Source: Plantibacter flavus (GTDB lineage: Bacteria; Actinomycetota; Actinomycetes; Actinomycetales; Microbacteriaceae). Taken from it: a stretch of DNA of 64,000 nt. The stretch spans positions 1,184,825 through 1,248,824 of the forward strand of contig NZ_FXAP01000001.1 of NCBI RefSeq assembly GCF_900177615.1, in the 5' to 3' direction. Each line of letters opens with the position of its first letter. Position 1 is the first letter of the stretch. Shown one piece after another: positions 47,798-57,354 of the stretch. The notes below the pieces were generated by a model, which was not told the origin of the DNA, did not search any database, and saw only the letters and a list, made by a program, of their open reading frames with translations. The position numbers and the translations under genes are program-made.

Positions 47798-47803
47798 TAG
47801 CGT
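47798..47803 (+). promoter_or_regulatory. -10 box for a leaderless M20 peptidase transcript
   Basis: TAGCGT, 6 nt, ATG 47810. Confidence 0.5.
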
Positions 47804-47809
47804 GGAGCC

Positions 47810-49129
47810 ATGACCTCCGGCTCAGACGCATCCGACCTCACGCTCGACGAGACCACGCGGATCGCGCGGGACCTCATCCGCATGGACACGACGAACTACG
47901 GTGAGGGCCGCTCCAACGGTGAGACGGAGGCCGCCGAGTACGTCGAGGCGTACCTCCGCGACCTCGGTCTGGAGCCGGAGCTGATCGACGCCGCTCCGGG
48001 CCGGACCAGCGTGGTCGCACGGGTCGCCGGTGCGAACCCCGAGAAGCCGGCGCTCGTCGTGCACGGGCACCTCGACGTGGTGCCCGCCGATCCTGCGAAC
48101 TGGTCGGTGGACCCCTTCGGCGGCGAGATCAAGGACGGCCTGCTGTGGGGACGCGGGGCCGTCGACATGAAGAACATGGACGCGATGATCCTCGCGTCGC
48201 TCCGCGAGATCCTCGGCAGCGGCCGTCGGCCGGAACGCGACCTCGTGATCGCGATGTTCTCGGACGAGGAGAACGGCGGCGTGTTCGGCTCGCACCACCT
48301 CGTGACGGAACGACCGGAGCTCTTCGCCGGCGCGACCGAGGCGATCAGCGAGGTCGGCGGGTACTCGATCACGTTCGGCGGACGCCGCTCCTACCTCCTC
48401 CAGACCTCGGAGAAGGCCCTCGTCTGGATCAAACTGGTCGCGACCGGACGAGCGGCCCACGGATCCCGCTACGTGCAGGACAACGCCGTCACCCGCCTCG
48501 CGGAAGCGGTGGCGGCCATCGGACGCACCGAGTGGCCCGTCCGACTCACCGACACCACCGAGCAGCTGCTCCGTGAGATCGCCACCATCCTCGGCACCAC
48601 GCCCGAACGGCTCGGCCCGGACGAGCTCGCCCTCGCGACGGGTACCGCCTCCGGCTTCATCCAGGCCTCGCTGCGCACGACGAGCAACCCGACCCTGCTG
48701 CAGGCCGGATACAAGCACAACGTGATCCCCGATCGCGCCGAGGCGCTCGTCGACATCCGCACCCTGCCCGGCGAGGAGGACGCCGTGCTCGCGCGCGTCG
48801 CGGAGATCGTCGGTGAGGACATCGAGATCGTCGTCATGCACCGCGACATCGGCCTCGAGACACCGTTCTCGGGTCCGCTCGTCGACGCGGTCGTCGAGAC
48901 CCTCGGACGCCATGACCCCGGCGCCCCGGTGCTCCCGTACATGCTCTCCGGCGGTACCGACAACAAGGCGCTGTCGCTCCTCGGCATCACCGGGTACGGC
49001 TTCGCTCCGCTGCGACTGCCGGAACACCTGGACTTCCCCGCGATGTTCCACGGGGTCGACGAGCGTGTGCCGCTCGACGCGCTAGGGTTTGGCAAGCAGG
49101 TCCTCACGGACCTCCTCCTCGACTACTGA
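47810..49129 (+). CDS. M20/M25/M40-family metallohydrolase
   Basis: 439-aa zinc peptidase or deacylase of the ArgE/DapE/CPG2 group. Metal-site motifs: VVHGHLDVVPAD (His), WGRGAVDMKNMDA (bridging Asp), FSDEENGG (catalytic and metal Glu) and a C-terminal MFHGVDERVPL (His). The substrate is not predictable; mycobacterial relatives in the same gene neighbourhood are called dapE2, but a true DapE role is unproven. uppP and mshC follow, as in mycobacteria. Confidence 0.92.
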   Translation: MTSGSDASDLTLDETTRIARDLIRMDTTNYGEGRSNGETEAAEYVEAYLRDLGLEPELIDAAPGRTSVVARVAGANPEKPALVVHGHLDVVPADPANWSVDPFGGEIKDGLLWGRGAVDMKNMDAMILASLREILGSGRRPERDLVIAMFSDEENGGVFGSHHLVTERPELFAGATEAISEVGGYSITFGGRRSYLLQTSEKALVWIKLVATGRAAHGSRYVQDNAVTRLAEAVAAIGRTEWPVRLTDTTEQLLREIATILGTTPERLGPDELALATGTASGFIQASLRTTSNPTLLQAGYKHNVIPDRAEALVDIRTLPGEEDAVLARVAEIVGEDIEIVVMHRDIGLETPFSGPLVDAVVETLGRHDPGAPVLPYMLSGGTDNKALSLLGITGYGFAPLRLPEHLDFPAMFHGVDERVPLDALGFGKQVLTDLLLDY

Positions 49130-49243
49130 CTTCCCACGGTCCGTCTCCGCGCCCTCCGAGCCGCGAGACGCTCCAGGAGCCGCCCCGCCGACGACTGCCG
49201 GATCCGGCCGAACACCAGCCATCCGGCTGCAGAAAGGTGCCCT

Positions 49244-50068
49244 GTGGACCTCATCAACGCCATCATCCTCGGACTCGTCCAGGGACTCACCGAGTTCCTG
49301 CCGATCTCGTCGAGTGCGCACCTGCGCATCCTCGGTGAGTTCCTCCCGGGGGCGAAGGACCCTGGCGCGGCGTTCACGGCGATCACCCAGATCGGTACCG
49401 AGGCCGCCGTCGTGGTGTTCTTCTGGCGCGACATCGTCCGCATCATCTCGTCCTGGTGCAAGGCCCTCGTCGGCAAGATCCCGAGGGATGACGCCGACGC
49501 CCGCATGGGGTGGCTGATCATCATCGGCAGCGTCCCCATCGTCGTGCTCGGCCTGTTGTTCCAGGACGAGATCGAGACGACCTTCCGCTCACTGTGGATC
49601 GTCGCGATCATGCTCATCGTGTTCGGCATCCTGCTCGGTGTCGCCGACGCCGTCGGTGCGAAGAAGCGACGTCTGAAGAGTCTGACCTACCGCGACGGCG
49701 CGATCTTCGGAGGCGCCCAGGCCCTCGCCCTCATCCCCGGTGTCTCCCGCTCCGGCGGCACGATCACCGCGGGGCTGTTCATGGGCTACGAGCGCCGTGC
49801 TGCGGCGCGGTACGCCTTCCTGCTCGCGATCCCCGCGGTGTTCGGCAGCGGCTTCTACCAGGTCTTCAAGAGCATCGGCGAGCCGAGCCCCTACGGACCG
49901 GTCGAGACGCTCGTGGCCACCGTCATCGCGTTCGTCGTCGGCCTCGCGGTCATCGCCTTCTTCATGAGCTACATCTCGAAGCGCAGCTTCCTGCCCTTCG
50001 TCGTCTACCGCATCGTGCTCGGCGTCGTCCTGCTGGTGCTGCTCGGCACGGGCGTGATCAACGCGTGA
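49244..50068 (+). CDS. uppP: Undecaprenyl-diphosphatase
   Basis: Integral membrane phosphatase recycling the lipid carrier for cell-wall synthesis; also linked with bacitracin tolerance. 274 aa, about eight hydrophobic segments, with the active-site motifs [17 protein letters not shown] (residues 10-26) and [14 protein letters not shown] 49244 fits the N-terminus [14 protein letters not shown]. Its stop overlaps the mshC start by 4 nt (GTGA). Confidence 0.96.
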   Translation: MDLINAIILGLVQGLTEFLPISSSAHLRILGEFLPGAKDPGAAFTAITQIGTEAAVVVFFWRDIVRIISSWCKALVGKIPRDDADARMGWLIIIGSVPIVVLGLLFQDEIETTFRSLWIVAIMLIVFGILLGVADAVGAKKRRLKSLTYRDGAIFGGAQALALIPGVSRSGGTITAGLFMGYERRAAARYAFLLAIPAVFGSGFYQVFKSIGEPSPYGPVETLVATVIAFVVGLAVIAFFMSYISKRSFLPFVVYRIVLGVVLLVLLGTGVINA

Positions 50069-51303
50069 GGGCCTGGTCCGCCCCGGTCGTCCCGCAGCTG
50101 CCCGGCTCCGGCACGGCCCCGTGTCTCTGGGACACCCCGAGCGCCGGGCTCATCGAGGCCTCCGCCGAACGTACGGCGCGTCTGTACGTCTGCGGCATCA
50201 CGCCGTACGACGCGACCCACCTCGGCCACGCGTCGAGCTACCTCGCCTACGACACCCTCCAGCGCGTCTGGCTGGACGCCGGCTACGAGGTGCACTACGC
50301 CCAGAACGTCACCGACGTGGACGACCCGCTGCTCGAGCGGGCGAACGCGACCGGCGTCGACTGGGTCGAACTCGCAGCGAGCCAGGTCGAACTCTTCCGG
50401 AGCGACATGGAACGCCTCAGCATCCTTCCCCCCGAGGACTACGTCGCGGTCACCGAGGTCATCGGACCGATCGCCGACGCCGTCGCGCTCCTGATCGAAC
50501 GCGGCGTCGCCTACACGGTCGACACCCCGGACAGTGCCGCCGGAGACGACGTCTACTTCGACGTGCGCGCCGCTGCCGACGACGTCTGGCACCTCGGCGC
50601 GGAGAGCGGGCTCGACGAGGCCACGATGGCCGCGTTCTTCGCCGCGCGCGGGGGAGACCCCGACCGCGCCGGGAAACGCGACGCCTTCGATCCACTGCTC
50701 TGGCGGGCGGCGCGCGACGGCGAGCCGAGCTGGGAGTCACCCGTCGGCCAAGGGCGCCCCGGTTGGCACATCGAGTGCTCGGTCATCGCCCTCCAGCATC
50801 TCGGATCCGACTTCACGGTCCAGGGTGGCGGCTCAGACCTCGTCTTCCCCCACCACGACCTCAGCGCCGGGCACGCCGCAGCGCTGTCCGGCCGCCCGCT
50901 AGCCAAGGTGTTCAGCCACGCCGGCATGGTCGCCTACGAGGGCACGAAGATGTCGAAATCCCTCGGCAACCTCGTCCTCGTCTCACGCTTGGCCGCCGAC
51001 GGAGCAGACCCCTCGGCCATCCGGCTCGCGATCCTCGCGAACCACTACCGCAGCGACTGGGAGTGGCACGACGAGCACCTCGTCCTGGCCGATCGTCGGC
51101 TCGGGACCTGGCGTTCGGCCTTCGCGACGGACGCCGCGGGCGGCGCTTCCGCCGTCGAACTGCTGCAGGCGATGCGGGTCCGACTGGCGGACGACCTCGA
51201 CACGCCGGGTGCCATCGCGCTCGTCGACGCCGCAGCGATCACCGGCGTCGACGACGCCGACCTCGCGCGGTCGGCCGTCGACGCGCTCCTCGGCGTGCGC
51301 TGA
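50065..51303 (+). CDS. mshC: MshC, cysteine:glucosaminyl-inositol ligase
   Basis: ATP-dependent ligase joining cysteine to GlcN-Ins in mycothiol synthesis, the low-molecular-weight thiol of actinobacteria. 412 aa, evolved from cysteinyl-tRNA synthetase: zinc-site Cys43 in [22 protein letters not shown] at 52-55, WHIECSVIA, and KMSKS at 295-299. It lacks the C-terminal anticodon-binding domain of CysS, and the TPYD plus short length separate it from CysS. GTG 50065 is coupled to uppP. Confidence 0.95.
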   Translation: MRAWSAPVVPQLPGSGTAPCLWDTPSAGLIEASAERTARLYVCGITPYDATHLGHASSYLAYDTLQRVWLDAGYEVHYAQNVTDVDDPLLERANATGVDWVELAASQVELFRSDMERLSILPPEDYVAVTEVIGPIADAVALLIERGVAYTVDTPDSAAGDDVYFDVRAAADDVWHLGAESGLDEATMAAFFAARGGDPDRAGKRDAFDPLLWRAARDGEPSWESPVGQGRPGWHIECSVIALQHLGSDFTVQGGGSDLVFPHHDLSAGHAAALSGRPLAKVFSHAGMVAYEGTKMSKSLGNLVLVSRLAADGADPSAIRLAILANHYRSDWEWHDEHLVLADRRLGTWRSAFATDAAGGASAVELLQAMRVRLADDLDTPGAIALVDAAAITGVDDADLARSAVDALLGVR

Positions 51304-51349
51304 GCAGGAAGCCCGCTCACCGGATTCGCCCCGCCGCGATGGGACCGGG

Positions 51350-52276
51350 CTACTCGCGGTCCTTCCGCCATGGCTCGTCGCCCTTGCCCTCGTCCCGACG
51401 CAGGTACCGCTCGAACTCCTTGGCGATGGCCTCACCGCTCGCCTCGGGCGACTCGACGGTGTCGCGCGCCTGCTCCAGCTGCTGGATGTAGGCGGCCATG
51501 TCCTCGTCTTCGGCGGCGAGTGTGTCGATCCCGCTCTGCCACTCGCCGGACTCCTCGACGAGGGCTCCGCGCGGGATGACGACGTCGATGAGTTCCTCGA
51601 GCTTGTCGATCAGCGCCAGGACGGCTTTCGGGGAGGGCGCGCTGTGCACGTAGTGGGGGACCGAGGCCCAGACCGACAGACTCTGGACGCCCTGCCGCTC
51701 GGCCGCGTCGGCCAGCACGCTGAGGATGCCGACCGGCCCTTCGTAGGTGCTGCGCTCGAGCTGCAGGGCCTGCCGCAGCTCGGCGTTCTCGCTCGAGGCG
51801 AACACCGAGATGGGTCGCGTGTGCGGGACGTCGGCGAGCATCGCACCGAGCATCACCATGCCGGTGATGCGCTGCTCGGTGATCACGGCGAGGATCTCGT
51901 CGACGAACGCCTTCCAGCCGCGCGAGGGCTCGGCACCCAGCAACACGTAGACGTTGTCGCCACCGCCCTCGCTGACCCGGAGCGCAGCGTCCTCCGCCAG
52001 GGGGGTCGCGGGCTTCGCCGCTTCGGGGTCGGGCCCCGAGATCGTGGTACCGGGCCAGGTCAGGGACCGCTTGCCGTCCTCGTCGACGCCGACCGTCGGC
52101 CGGTTGAACTGGTAGTCGTAGTAGGGCTCCGGGTCGATCTCGAGCAGCGGGCGGAGGGCGAGCGAGTCGCGAAGCACGCGCACCGCGCCGCTCGCCGCCT
52201 CGCCGGCATCGTTCCAACCCTCGAACGCCACGACGAGCAGGCGACCGCCCAGCGGCTCCTTGGTGTCTTCCGTCAC
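51350..52276 (-). CDS. PAC2-family protein
   Basis: 308-aa PAC2 fold (proteasome assembly chaperone-like). It begins with LLVVAFEGWNDAGEAASGAV and has LLGAEPSRGWKAFVDEIL and VGILSVLADAAERQGV. In actinobacteria this family is present with or without a proteasome, and its function is unknown. The C-terminus is acidic with ELEQARDTVES-type helices. GTG 52276 follows GAGGAG. Its place beside mshC and trmI is the same as in mycobacteria. Confidence 0.88.
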   Translation of the reverse strand: MTEDTKEPLGGRLLVVAFEGWNDAGEAASGAVRVLRDSLALRPLLEIDPEPYYDYQFNRPTVGVDEDGKRSLTWPGTTISGPDPEAAKPATPLAEDAALRVSEGGGDNVYVLLGAEPSRGWKAFVDEILAVITEQRITGMVMLGAMLADVPHTRPISVFASSENAELRQALQLERSTYEGPVGILSVLADAAERQGVQSLSVWASVPHYVHSAPSPKAVLALIDKLEELIDVVIPRGALVEESGEWQSGIDTLAAEDEDMAAYIQQLEQARDTVESPEASGEAIAKEFERYLRRDEGKGDEPWRKDRE

Positions 52277-52343
52277 GTCTCACTCCTCGGTGCACGGGGA
52301 CCTTCCGCGACCATCCATCCAGGATAGGCGCTTCACCACCCGG

Positions 52344-52349
52344 TAGCAT
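52344..52349 (+). promoter_or_regulatory. -10 box for a leaderless HAD phosphatase transcript
   Basis: TAGCAT, 8 nt, GTG 52358. Confidence 0.5.
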
Positions 52350-52357
52350 GGCACCCC

Positions 52358-53062
52358 GTGACCACTCTCCTCCCTGCCGCAGTCCTCTGGGACATGGACG
52401 GCACCGTCGTCGACACCGAGCCCTACTGGATGGAGGCCGAGACCGAGCTGGTCGCGGCCCACGGTGGCACCTGGACCCATGAGGACGGCCTCCTGCTCGT
52501 TGGAAACGGCCTCTGGGACTCCGCCGCAGTGCTCCAGGGACGCGGCGTCGCGCTGGACGCCGACACGATCGTCGCCCACCTCACGGACCACGTCCGGCGA
52601 CTCATCCAGGAACGCGGCGTCCCGTTCCGTCCCGGTGCCCAGGAGCTGCTCCACGAGCTTCGGGAGGCCGGCGTGCCGACCGCACTCGTCACCATGTCGA
52701 TCCGGTCCATGGCCGAGGACATCGCGAGCGGCATCCCATTCGACGCGTTCGACCTCATCGTCGCCGGGGACGAGGTGGAGCAGCCCAAGCCCCATCCGGA
52801 CCCCTACCTCAGGGCGGCCGAGGCACTCGGCGTCGACCCGCGCGAGTGCATCGCGATCGAGGACTCCGCCACCGGTCTCGCGTCCGCGCTCGCGGCGGGG
52901 ACCATCGCCGTGTCCGTCCCGCACATCGTTCCGATCCCCGAGGGCCCGCACCACACCACCTGGGACACCCTCGCCGGGCGCTCCGTCGCCGACCTCGCCG
53001 AGCTGCGCTCGACCGCGAGCGGCATCACCCACCACCCCGAGACAGAGGCAGCACAGCGATGA
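52358..53062 (+). CDS. HAD-family hydrolase (beta-phosphoglucomutase/phosphatase-like)
   Basis: 234 aa. Nucleophile motif LWDMDGTVVDTEP (Asp12, Asp14), a helical cap, VTMSIRS with motif II, Lys in VEQPKPHPD and motif IV IAIEDSATGLASA. Subfamily IA phosphatase or phosphomutase; substrate unknown. The stop overlaps the trmI start by 4 nt, which suggests the two are made together. Confidence 0.9.
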   Translation: MTTLLPAAVLWDMDGTVVDTEPYWMEAETELVAAHGGTWTHEDGLLLVGNGLWDSAAVLQGRGVALDADTIVAHLTDHVRRLIQERGVPFRPGAQELLHELREAGVPTALVTMSIRSMAEDIASGIPFDAFDLIVAGDEVEQPKPHPDPYLRAAEALGVDPRECIAIEDSATGLASALAAGTIAVSVPHIVPIPEGPHHTTWDTLAGRSVADLAELRSTASGITHHPETEAAQR

Positions 53063-54123
53063 GCGCGAACCACCAGCCGGCGAACAGCGGCCCCTTCCGC
53101 GAGGGCGACCGCGTGCAGCTGACCGGACCGAAGGGGCGGAAGAACACCATCACGCTGGAGGCCGGCAAGGTCTTCCACACGCACCGCGGGATGATCGAGC
53201 ACACCACGATCATCGGCCTGCCGGACGGCAGCGTCGTCGCCAACACCGAGGGCATCGAGCACCTCGCACTCCGGCCGCTGTTGGTCGACTTCGTGATGTC
53301 GATGCCTCGCGGTGCCGCCATCATCTACCCGAAGGACGCGGCCGAGATCATCGGCCAGGCGGACATCTTCCCCGGTGCGACGGTCGTCGAGGCCGGTGTC
53401 GGTTCCGGCGCGCTCTCCCTCTGGCTCCTCCGCGCCATCGGACCGTCGGGCAGGTTGGCCTCCTTCGAGCGTCGGGACGAGTTCGCCGACGTCGCCCGCG
53501 GCAACGTCGCGACCTTCTTCGGCTACGACCCGCAGAACTGGTCGGTCACGGTCGGCGACCTCCAGGAGACCCTGCCCGACACGATGCCCGCCGAATCCGT
53601 CGACCGCGTGGTGCTCGACATGCTCGCGCCGTGGGAGTGCCTCGACGTCGCCTGGGAGGCGCTCAAGCCCGGCGGCGTGATCCTCTGCTACGTCGCCACC
53701 GTCACCCAGCTGTCCCGCGTCGCCGAAGCGATCCGAGCGACGGGCGGCTTCACGAACCCGCAGTCGAACGAGACGATGATGCGCGGGTGGCACGTCGAGG
53801 GGCTAGCCGTGCGACCGGACCACCGCATGATCGGACACACGGGCTTCCTCATCACCGCGCGGAAGCTCGCGCCCGGTACGGTCCTGCCCGAGCTGAAGCG
53901 ACGCGCCTCGAAGAGCGACTTCAGCGCCGAGGACGTCGAGCTGTGGACGCCGGGCGCCCTCGGGGAACGCTCCGCGAGCGCGAAGATCCTGCGGAAGCGC
54001 GCCAGGAGCGCCGGGGCGAGCGCCGAGCTCTCCCGTGCGCGGGGCCTGGACGGCGAGAGCGCGGGGCCCGACGAGCCGATCGAACCGTCCGCCGCCGAGC
54101 CGGCTCTCGGCGACGATCGTTGA
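53059..54123 (+). CDS. trmI: TrmI, tRNA (adenine-N1)-methyltransferase
   Basis: Methylates A58 in the T-loop of tRNAs. 354 aa: an N-terminal beta-rich domain (residues 10-80) and a SAM-binding Rossmann domain with VVEAGVGSGALSLWL and the motif DMLAPWECLDVAW. The C-terminal tail (from about 300) is charged and probably disordered. ATG 53059 overlaps the HAD gene. In proteasome-bearing actinobacteria the arc/mpa, dop, pup and prc genes come next; here they do not. Confidence 0.93.
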   Translation: MSANHQPANSGPFREGDRVQLTGPKGRKNTITLEAGKVFHTHRGMIEHTTIIGLPDGSVVANTEGIEHLALRPLLVDFVMSMPRGAAIIYPKDAAEIIGQADIFPGATVVEAGVGSGALSLWLLRAIGPSGRLASFERRDEFADVARGNVATFFGYDPQNWSVTVGDLQETLPDTMPAESVDRVVLDMLAPWECLDVAWEALKPGGVILCYVATVTQLSRVAEAIRATGGFTNPQSNETMMRGWHVEGLAVRPDHRMIGHTGFLITARKLAPGTVLPELKRRASKSDFSAEDVELWTPGALGERSASAKILRKRARSAGASAELSRARGLDGESAGPDEPIEPSAAEPALGDDR

Positions 54124-54140
54124 CCCCGGTCCACGTCGAC

Positions 54141-54146
54141 TAAACT
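54141..54146 (+). promoter_or_regulatory. Candidate -10 box of the FKBP gene
   Basis: TAAACT, 48 nt before GTG 54195; an ACGAGGATCC ribosome site follows. Confidence 0.4.
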
Positions 54147-54194
54147 GTGCGACGGCGACCTGCCGTCCCACCCGTACCACCGAAACGAGGATCC

Positions 54195-55151
54195 GTGCGC
54201 ACTGCACCAGCTCTCATCGCCGCAGCAGGCCTCCTGCTCGTCTCCCTCACCGGGTGCACCGCGCCGGGCTCGGCCTCGTGCGACACCGCGGCGTCCGCCG
54301 GCGACGCGACGAAACTCATCAGCGTGTCGGGTGACTTCGGCGCCACCCCGAACGTGGAGCTCCCGAAGCCGCTGTACACGAAGACGACGGAGCGCCAGGT
54401 CGTGATCCAGGGCGACGGTCAGCAGGTCTCGGCCAACGGCACCGTCAACCTCAACCTGATGCTCCTCAACGGACGCACGGGCGACGTCCTGCAGCAGACG
54501 GACTTCAACGGGCCCGCGAGCACCCTCATCGCCCTGTCCGGAAGCCTCCCCGGCTTCGCGAAGGCGTTCGCCTGCACGACGGTCGGATCCCGTGTCGTCG
54601 CGGCGATCTCACCCGAGGACGCCTTCGGCCCGAGCGGTGGCAGCGAGGCGAACGGCATCAAGAAGGATGACGCGATCATCCTCGTCGCCGACATCCAGGG
54701 TGCCGCGCTGCCCAAGGCCGACGGTGCCGAGCGCCCGATCCCGTCGGGGTTCCCCTCCGTCGTGACCGCTCCGAGCGGTCAGCCCGGCATCACCATCCCG
54801 GCGGCCACCGCCCCGACCGAGACGAAGCACACGCTGTCCCGCGCCGGCGACGGTGCCATGGTCAAGGCCGGCGACCAGGTCATCGTCAACTACACCGGCG
54901 TGCTGTGGGATCAGAAGAGCGTCTTCGCCAGCACCTGGGAGGACGGGCAGCCCTTCGTCCTGACCGCCGGCAGCGGGCAGCCGCTCAAGGCATTCGACGA
55001 CGCGGTCGTCGGCCAGCAGGTCGGATCGCAGATCATCCTCGTCGTGGCACCGAAGGACGCCTACGGCGACCAGGGCTCGGGTAGCGTCCCGGCCGGTGCG
55101 ACGCTCGTGTTCGTGATCGACGTGCTCGGCACCGAGCGCGCGGCGCAGTAA
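54195..55151 (+). CDS. FKBP-type peptidyl-prolyl isomerase lipoprotein, two domains
   Basis: 318 aa, secreted lipoprotein: signal helix PALIAAAGLLLVSLTGC with lipobox LTGC and lipidated Cys21. The C-terminal FKBP domain (about 230-315: GDQVIVNYTGVLWDQKSVF, AFDDAVVGQQVGSQIILVV, GDQGSGSVPAGATLVFVID) is recognisable. The middle region (about 70-175) is a diverged second FKBP-like domain (GRTGDVLQQTDFNG, GFAKAFACTTVGSRVVAAI, EDAFG). It probably folds proteins at the outer face of the membrane. It lies alone between trmI and pafB. Confidence 0.9.
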   Translation: MRTAPALIAAAGLLLVSLTGCTAPGSASCDTAASAGDATKLISVSGDFGATPNVELPKPLYTKTTERQVVIQGDGQQVSANGTVNLNLMLLNGRTGDVLQQTDFNGPASTLIALSGSLPGFAKAFACTTVGSRVVAAISPEDAFGPSGGSEANGIKKDDAIILVADIQGAALPKADGAERPIPSGFPSVVTAPSGQPGITIPAATAPTETKHTLSRAGDGAMVKAGDQVIVNYTGVLWDQKSVFASTWEDGQPFVLTAGSGQPLKAFDDAVVGQQVGSQIILVVAPKDAYGDQGSGSVPAGATLVFVIDVLGTERAAQ

Positions 55152-55217
55152 CCTACACGCCTCGGATACGGCGCGTCCCACGCCCGCGTCGCGGGTGGGG
55201 GACGGGCCGTCCATCGG

Positions 55218-55223
55218 TAGACT
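55218..55223 (+). promoter_or_regulatory. -10 box for a leaderless pafBC transcript
   Basis: TAGACT, 6 nt, GTG 55230. The TGTCGG element seen at uvrA is absent here. Confidence 0.55.
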
Positions 55224-55229
55224 GGACCG

Positions 55230-56270
55230 GTGTCCTCAGCCCGCGAGTCCCCGAAGCCGGTCCCGGTGGAGGAGCGACTCTTCAGCCTCGTGCTCGCGCT
55301 CCTCGCCACGCAGACCGGCCTGACGAAGAACGAGATCCTGTCGACCGTCCAGGGGTACCGTCAGCAGTATTCGAGTGGCGGCGGCAACGCCAGTCTTGAG
55401 CGACAGTTCGAGCGCGACAAGGACAACATCCGCGAGCTCGGTGTCCCGCTCGAGACGATCGAGCAGCCGGGCGAACCCGGCAACAACCAGTCGATGCGCT
55501 ATCGGATCCCGAAGGGCGCCTACGAGCTCCCCACCGACGTCCGGTTCACCCCGGCGGAGCTGTCACTGCTGTCGCTCGCGGCCACCGTGTGGCGTGAGGG
55601 GTCGCTCTCCGGCCAGTCGCAGCGAGCGATGACGAAGTTGCGGTCGCTCGGCATCGAGCCCGACGAGCCGATCATCGGATACGCGCCGAGACTCCGCACC
55701 CGGGAGGCCTCGTTCGAACCGCTCGACGCGGCGCTCGAACGTCGGTCCGTGGTCGCCTTCCCCTACCTGAAGCCCGGCGAGACGCGGCCACGCGTCCGCA
55801 CCGTGGCACCGCTGGCGCTCGTCCAGCACGAGGGTCGCTGGCACCTCTACGCGACCGACCGGACGGTGGACGAGCCCCGGACGTTCCTCCTCTCGCGGAT
55901 CGTCGGTCCGGTCAAGCCGACGGGGGAGTCGTTCCCCGCCGACGACCGCGACCACGCCGCCGACGCGATCGACGGCCTGCGCCGCGTGTCCTCGTCGCAG
56001 CGCGCCCTCGTCCGTGTCCGGCCCGGGACCGACGCCGCGGCCCGCCTCGGCAACCGCTACGGCGTCAGCGACACGGAGCGCACGGAACTCACCATCCCGT
56101 ACCTCGACCACCACATCCTCGCCGACGAGCTCGCCGGTTTCGGCCCGGAAGTCGTCGTCCTCGACCCTCCGGCGCTCGTCGAGGCCGTGGCGTCCAGACT
56201 CGAGCTGGTCGTCGCCCGCCACCGCGCGACCGACGACGCACCCCACCCCGAGGAGACCGCCCGTGGCTAA
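55230..56270 (+). CDS. pafB: PafB, WYL-domain transcriptional regulator
   Basis: 346 aa. Winged helix-turn-helix at the N-terminus (LFSLVLALLATQTGLTKNEIL), WYL domain in the middle (GRWHLYATDRTVDEPRTFLLSRI, a variant of the WYL core) and a C-terminal WCX extension. With PafC it forms the activator of the LexA-independent DNA-damage response in mycobacteria, acting with sigma at promoters of the tTGTCRGTG-N8-TANNNT form. Overlaps pafC by 8 nt. The flanking pafA of other actinobacteria is missing. Confidence 0.93.
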   Translation: MSSARESPKPVPVEERLFSLVLALLATQTGLTKNEILSTVQGYRQQYSSGGGNASLERQFERDKDNIRELGVPLETIEQPGEPGNNQSMRYRIPKGAYELPTDVRFTPAELSLLSLAATVWREGSLSGQSQRAMTKLRSLGIEPDEPIIGYAPRLRTREASFEPLDAALERRSVVAFPYLKPGETRPRVRTVAPLALVQHEGRWHLYATDRTVDEPRTFLLSRIVGPVKPTGESFPADDRDHAADAIDGLRRVSSSQRALVRVRPGTDAAARLGNRYGVSDTERTELTIPYLDHHILADELAGFGPEVVVLDPPALVEAVASRLELVVARHRATDDAPHPEETARG

Positions 56271-57273
56271 GCGACCGGCGGCGCCCCGCGCTCAGGACAA
56301 GCTGATCTTCCTCCTCTCGCTCGTGCCGTATCTCATCGACCGCGAGCGGGTCACGGTCGATGAGGCCGCGCGGCACTTCGGCCTGTCCCCGCGCCAGATC
56401 CGAGAAGCGGTCGAGCTCTTGACGGTGTCCGGCGTGCCGGGCGACACCCGGCAGTACCTCGCCGGCGACCTCTTCGACATCGACTGGGGCAGCTTCGAGG
56501 AGGACGACGAGATCGTCCTCACCCACCGGGTCGCCCTCGACGACAGTCCTCGCTTCTCAGCCCGCGAGGCCTCGGCCCTCATCGCCGGCCTGCAGTCGCT
56601 CCAGCGCCTTCCCGAGTTCGTCGACAGCGACGTCATCGGCGGCGTGATGGCGAAGCTCGCCCGCGGGGCGTCGTCCGCACCGGGCCAGCTCGCGGTCACC
56701 GAGTCCTACTCCGCACACGCGGTCGGCATCATCCGGTCCGCCCTGGCCGCCGGCCACAGCGTCGCGTTCGACTACGTCGACGCGAGTGGGGCGACCGAGG
56801 CGAGACTGGTGGACCCACTGCGTCTCGAGTCCCAGGATCAGGACTGGTACCTCTACGGGTGGTGCCACCTGCGCGAGGCGACGCGTCGCTTCCGTCTCGA
56901 TCGGATGACCGTGCTGCGGGAGACCGATGCCGAGGTCGTGTTCCGCGAAGCGGACGTCGTCGTCCCGACCGCGTTGTTCGAGCCGAGCGACTCCGACCGC
57001 AACGTCACCGTGCTCGTCCGACGCTCGGTCCTGCCGCTCATCGACGACTACGTGGTCGCCGTCGACAGCGCGCCAGGCGGCTCCGCAGCCCGTGAGGACA
57101 GCGACGCCGAGGTGACCGCGACCCTGCGCCTCGCGCACCATCACGGCCTCAAACGACTGGTCGCCGCACACCCCGGCCTCATCACCGTGCTCGGCCCGGC
57201 GGACGCGCGCGACGCGGTCGCCGATTGGGCGGCCGCCGGTCTCGCGCAGTACCGAAAGACATCCGGGAGCTGA
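56263..57273 (+). CDS. pafC: PafC, WYL-domain transcriptional regulator
   Basis: 336 aa; HTH region (RVTVDEAARHFGLSPRQIREAVELL, seen in parts), WYL domain with DWYLYGWCHLREATRRFRLDRM and a C-terminal WCX domain. Obligate partner of PafB. GTG 56263 lies inside pafB, giving tight coupling and equal amounts, as needed for a heterodimer. tatA and tatC follow, as in mycobacteria. Confidence 0.93.
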   Translation: MAKRPAAPRAQDKLIFLLSLVPYLIDRERVTVDEAARHFGLSPRQIREAVELLTVSGVPGDTRQYLAGDLFDIDWGSFEEDDEIVLTHRVALDDSPRFSAREASALIAGLQSLQRLPEFVDSDVIGGVMAKLARGASSAPGQLAVTESYSAHAVGIIRSALAAGHSVAFDYVDASGATEARLVDPLRLESQDQDWYLYGWCHLREATRRFRLDRMTVLRETDAEVVFREADVVVPTALFEPSDSDRNVTVLVRRSVLPLIDDYVVAVDSAPGGSAAREDSDAEVTATLRLAHHHGLKRLVAAHPGLITVLGPADARDAVADWAAAGLAQYRKTSGS

Positions 57274-57311
57274 CTCCCGAGACTCCCGGCAGGAGAGCGG
57301 GAGATGCAGGG

Positions 57312-57317
57312 TAGAGT
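57312..57317 (+). promoter_or_regulatory. Candidate -10 box of tatA
   Basis: TAGAGT 37 nt before the tatA ATG. Confidence 0.35.
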
Positions 57318-57354
57318 GAGTGGACCTCGACCTCGAAGATCAGGAACGAAGACT

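Noticed and set aside
47781-47803. Possible fourth PafBC-type promoter at the M20 peptidase (CGGTCAGGG-N8-TAGCGT)
   Set aside because: Three of nine positions of the upstream element differ, including the first TG; spacing fits but the match could be chance.
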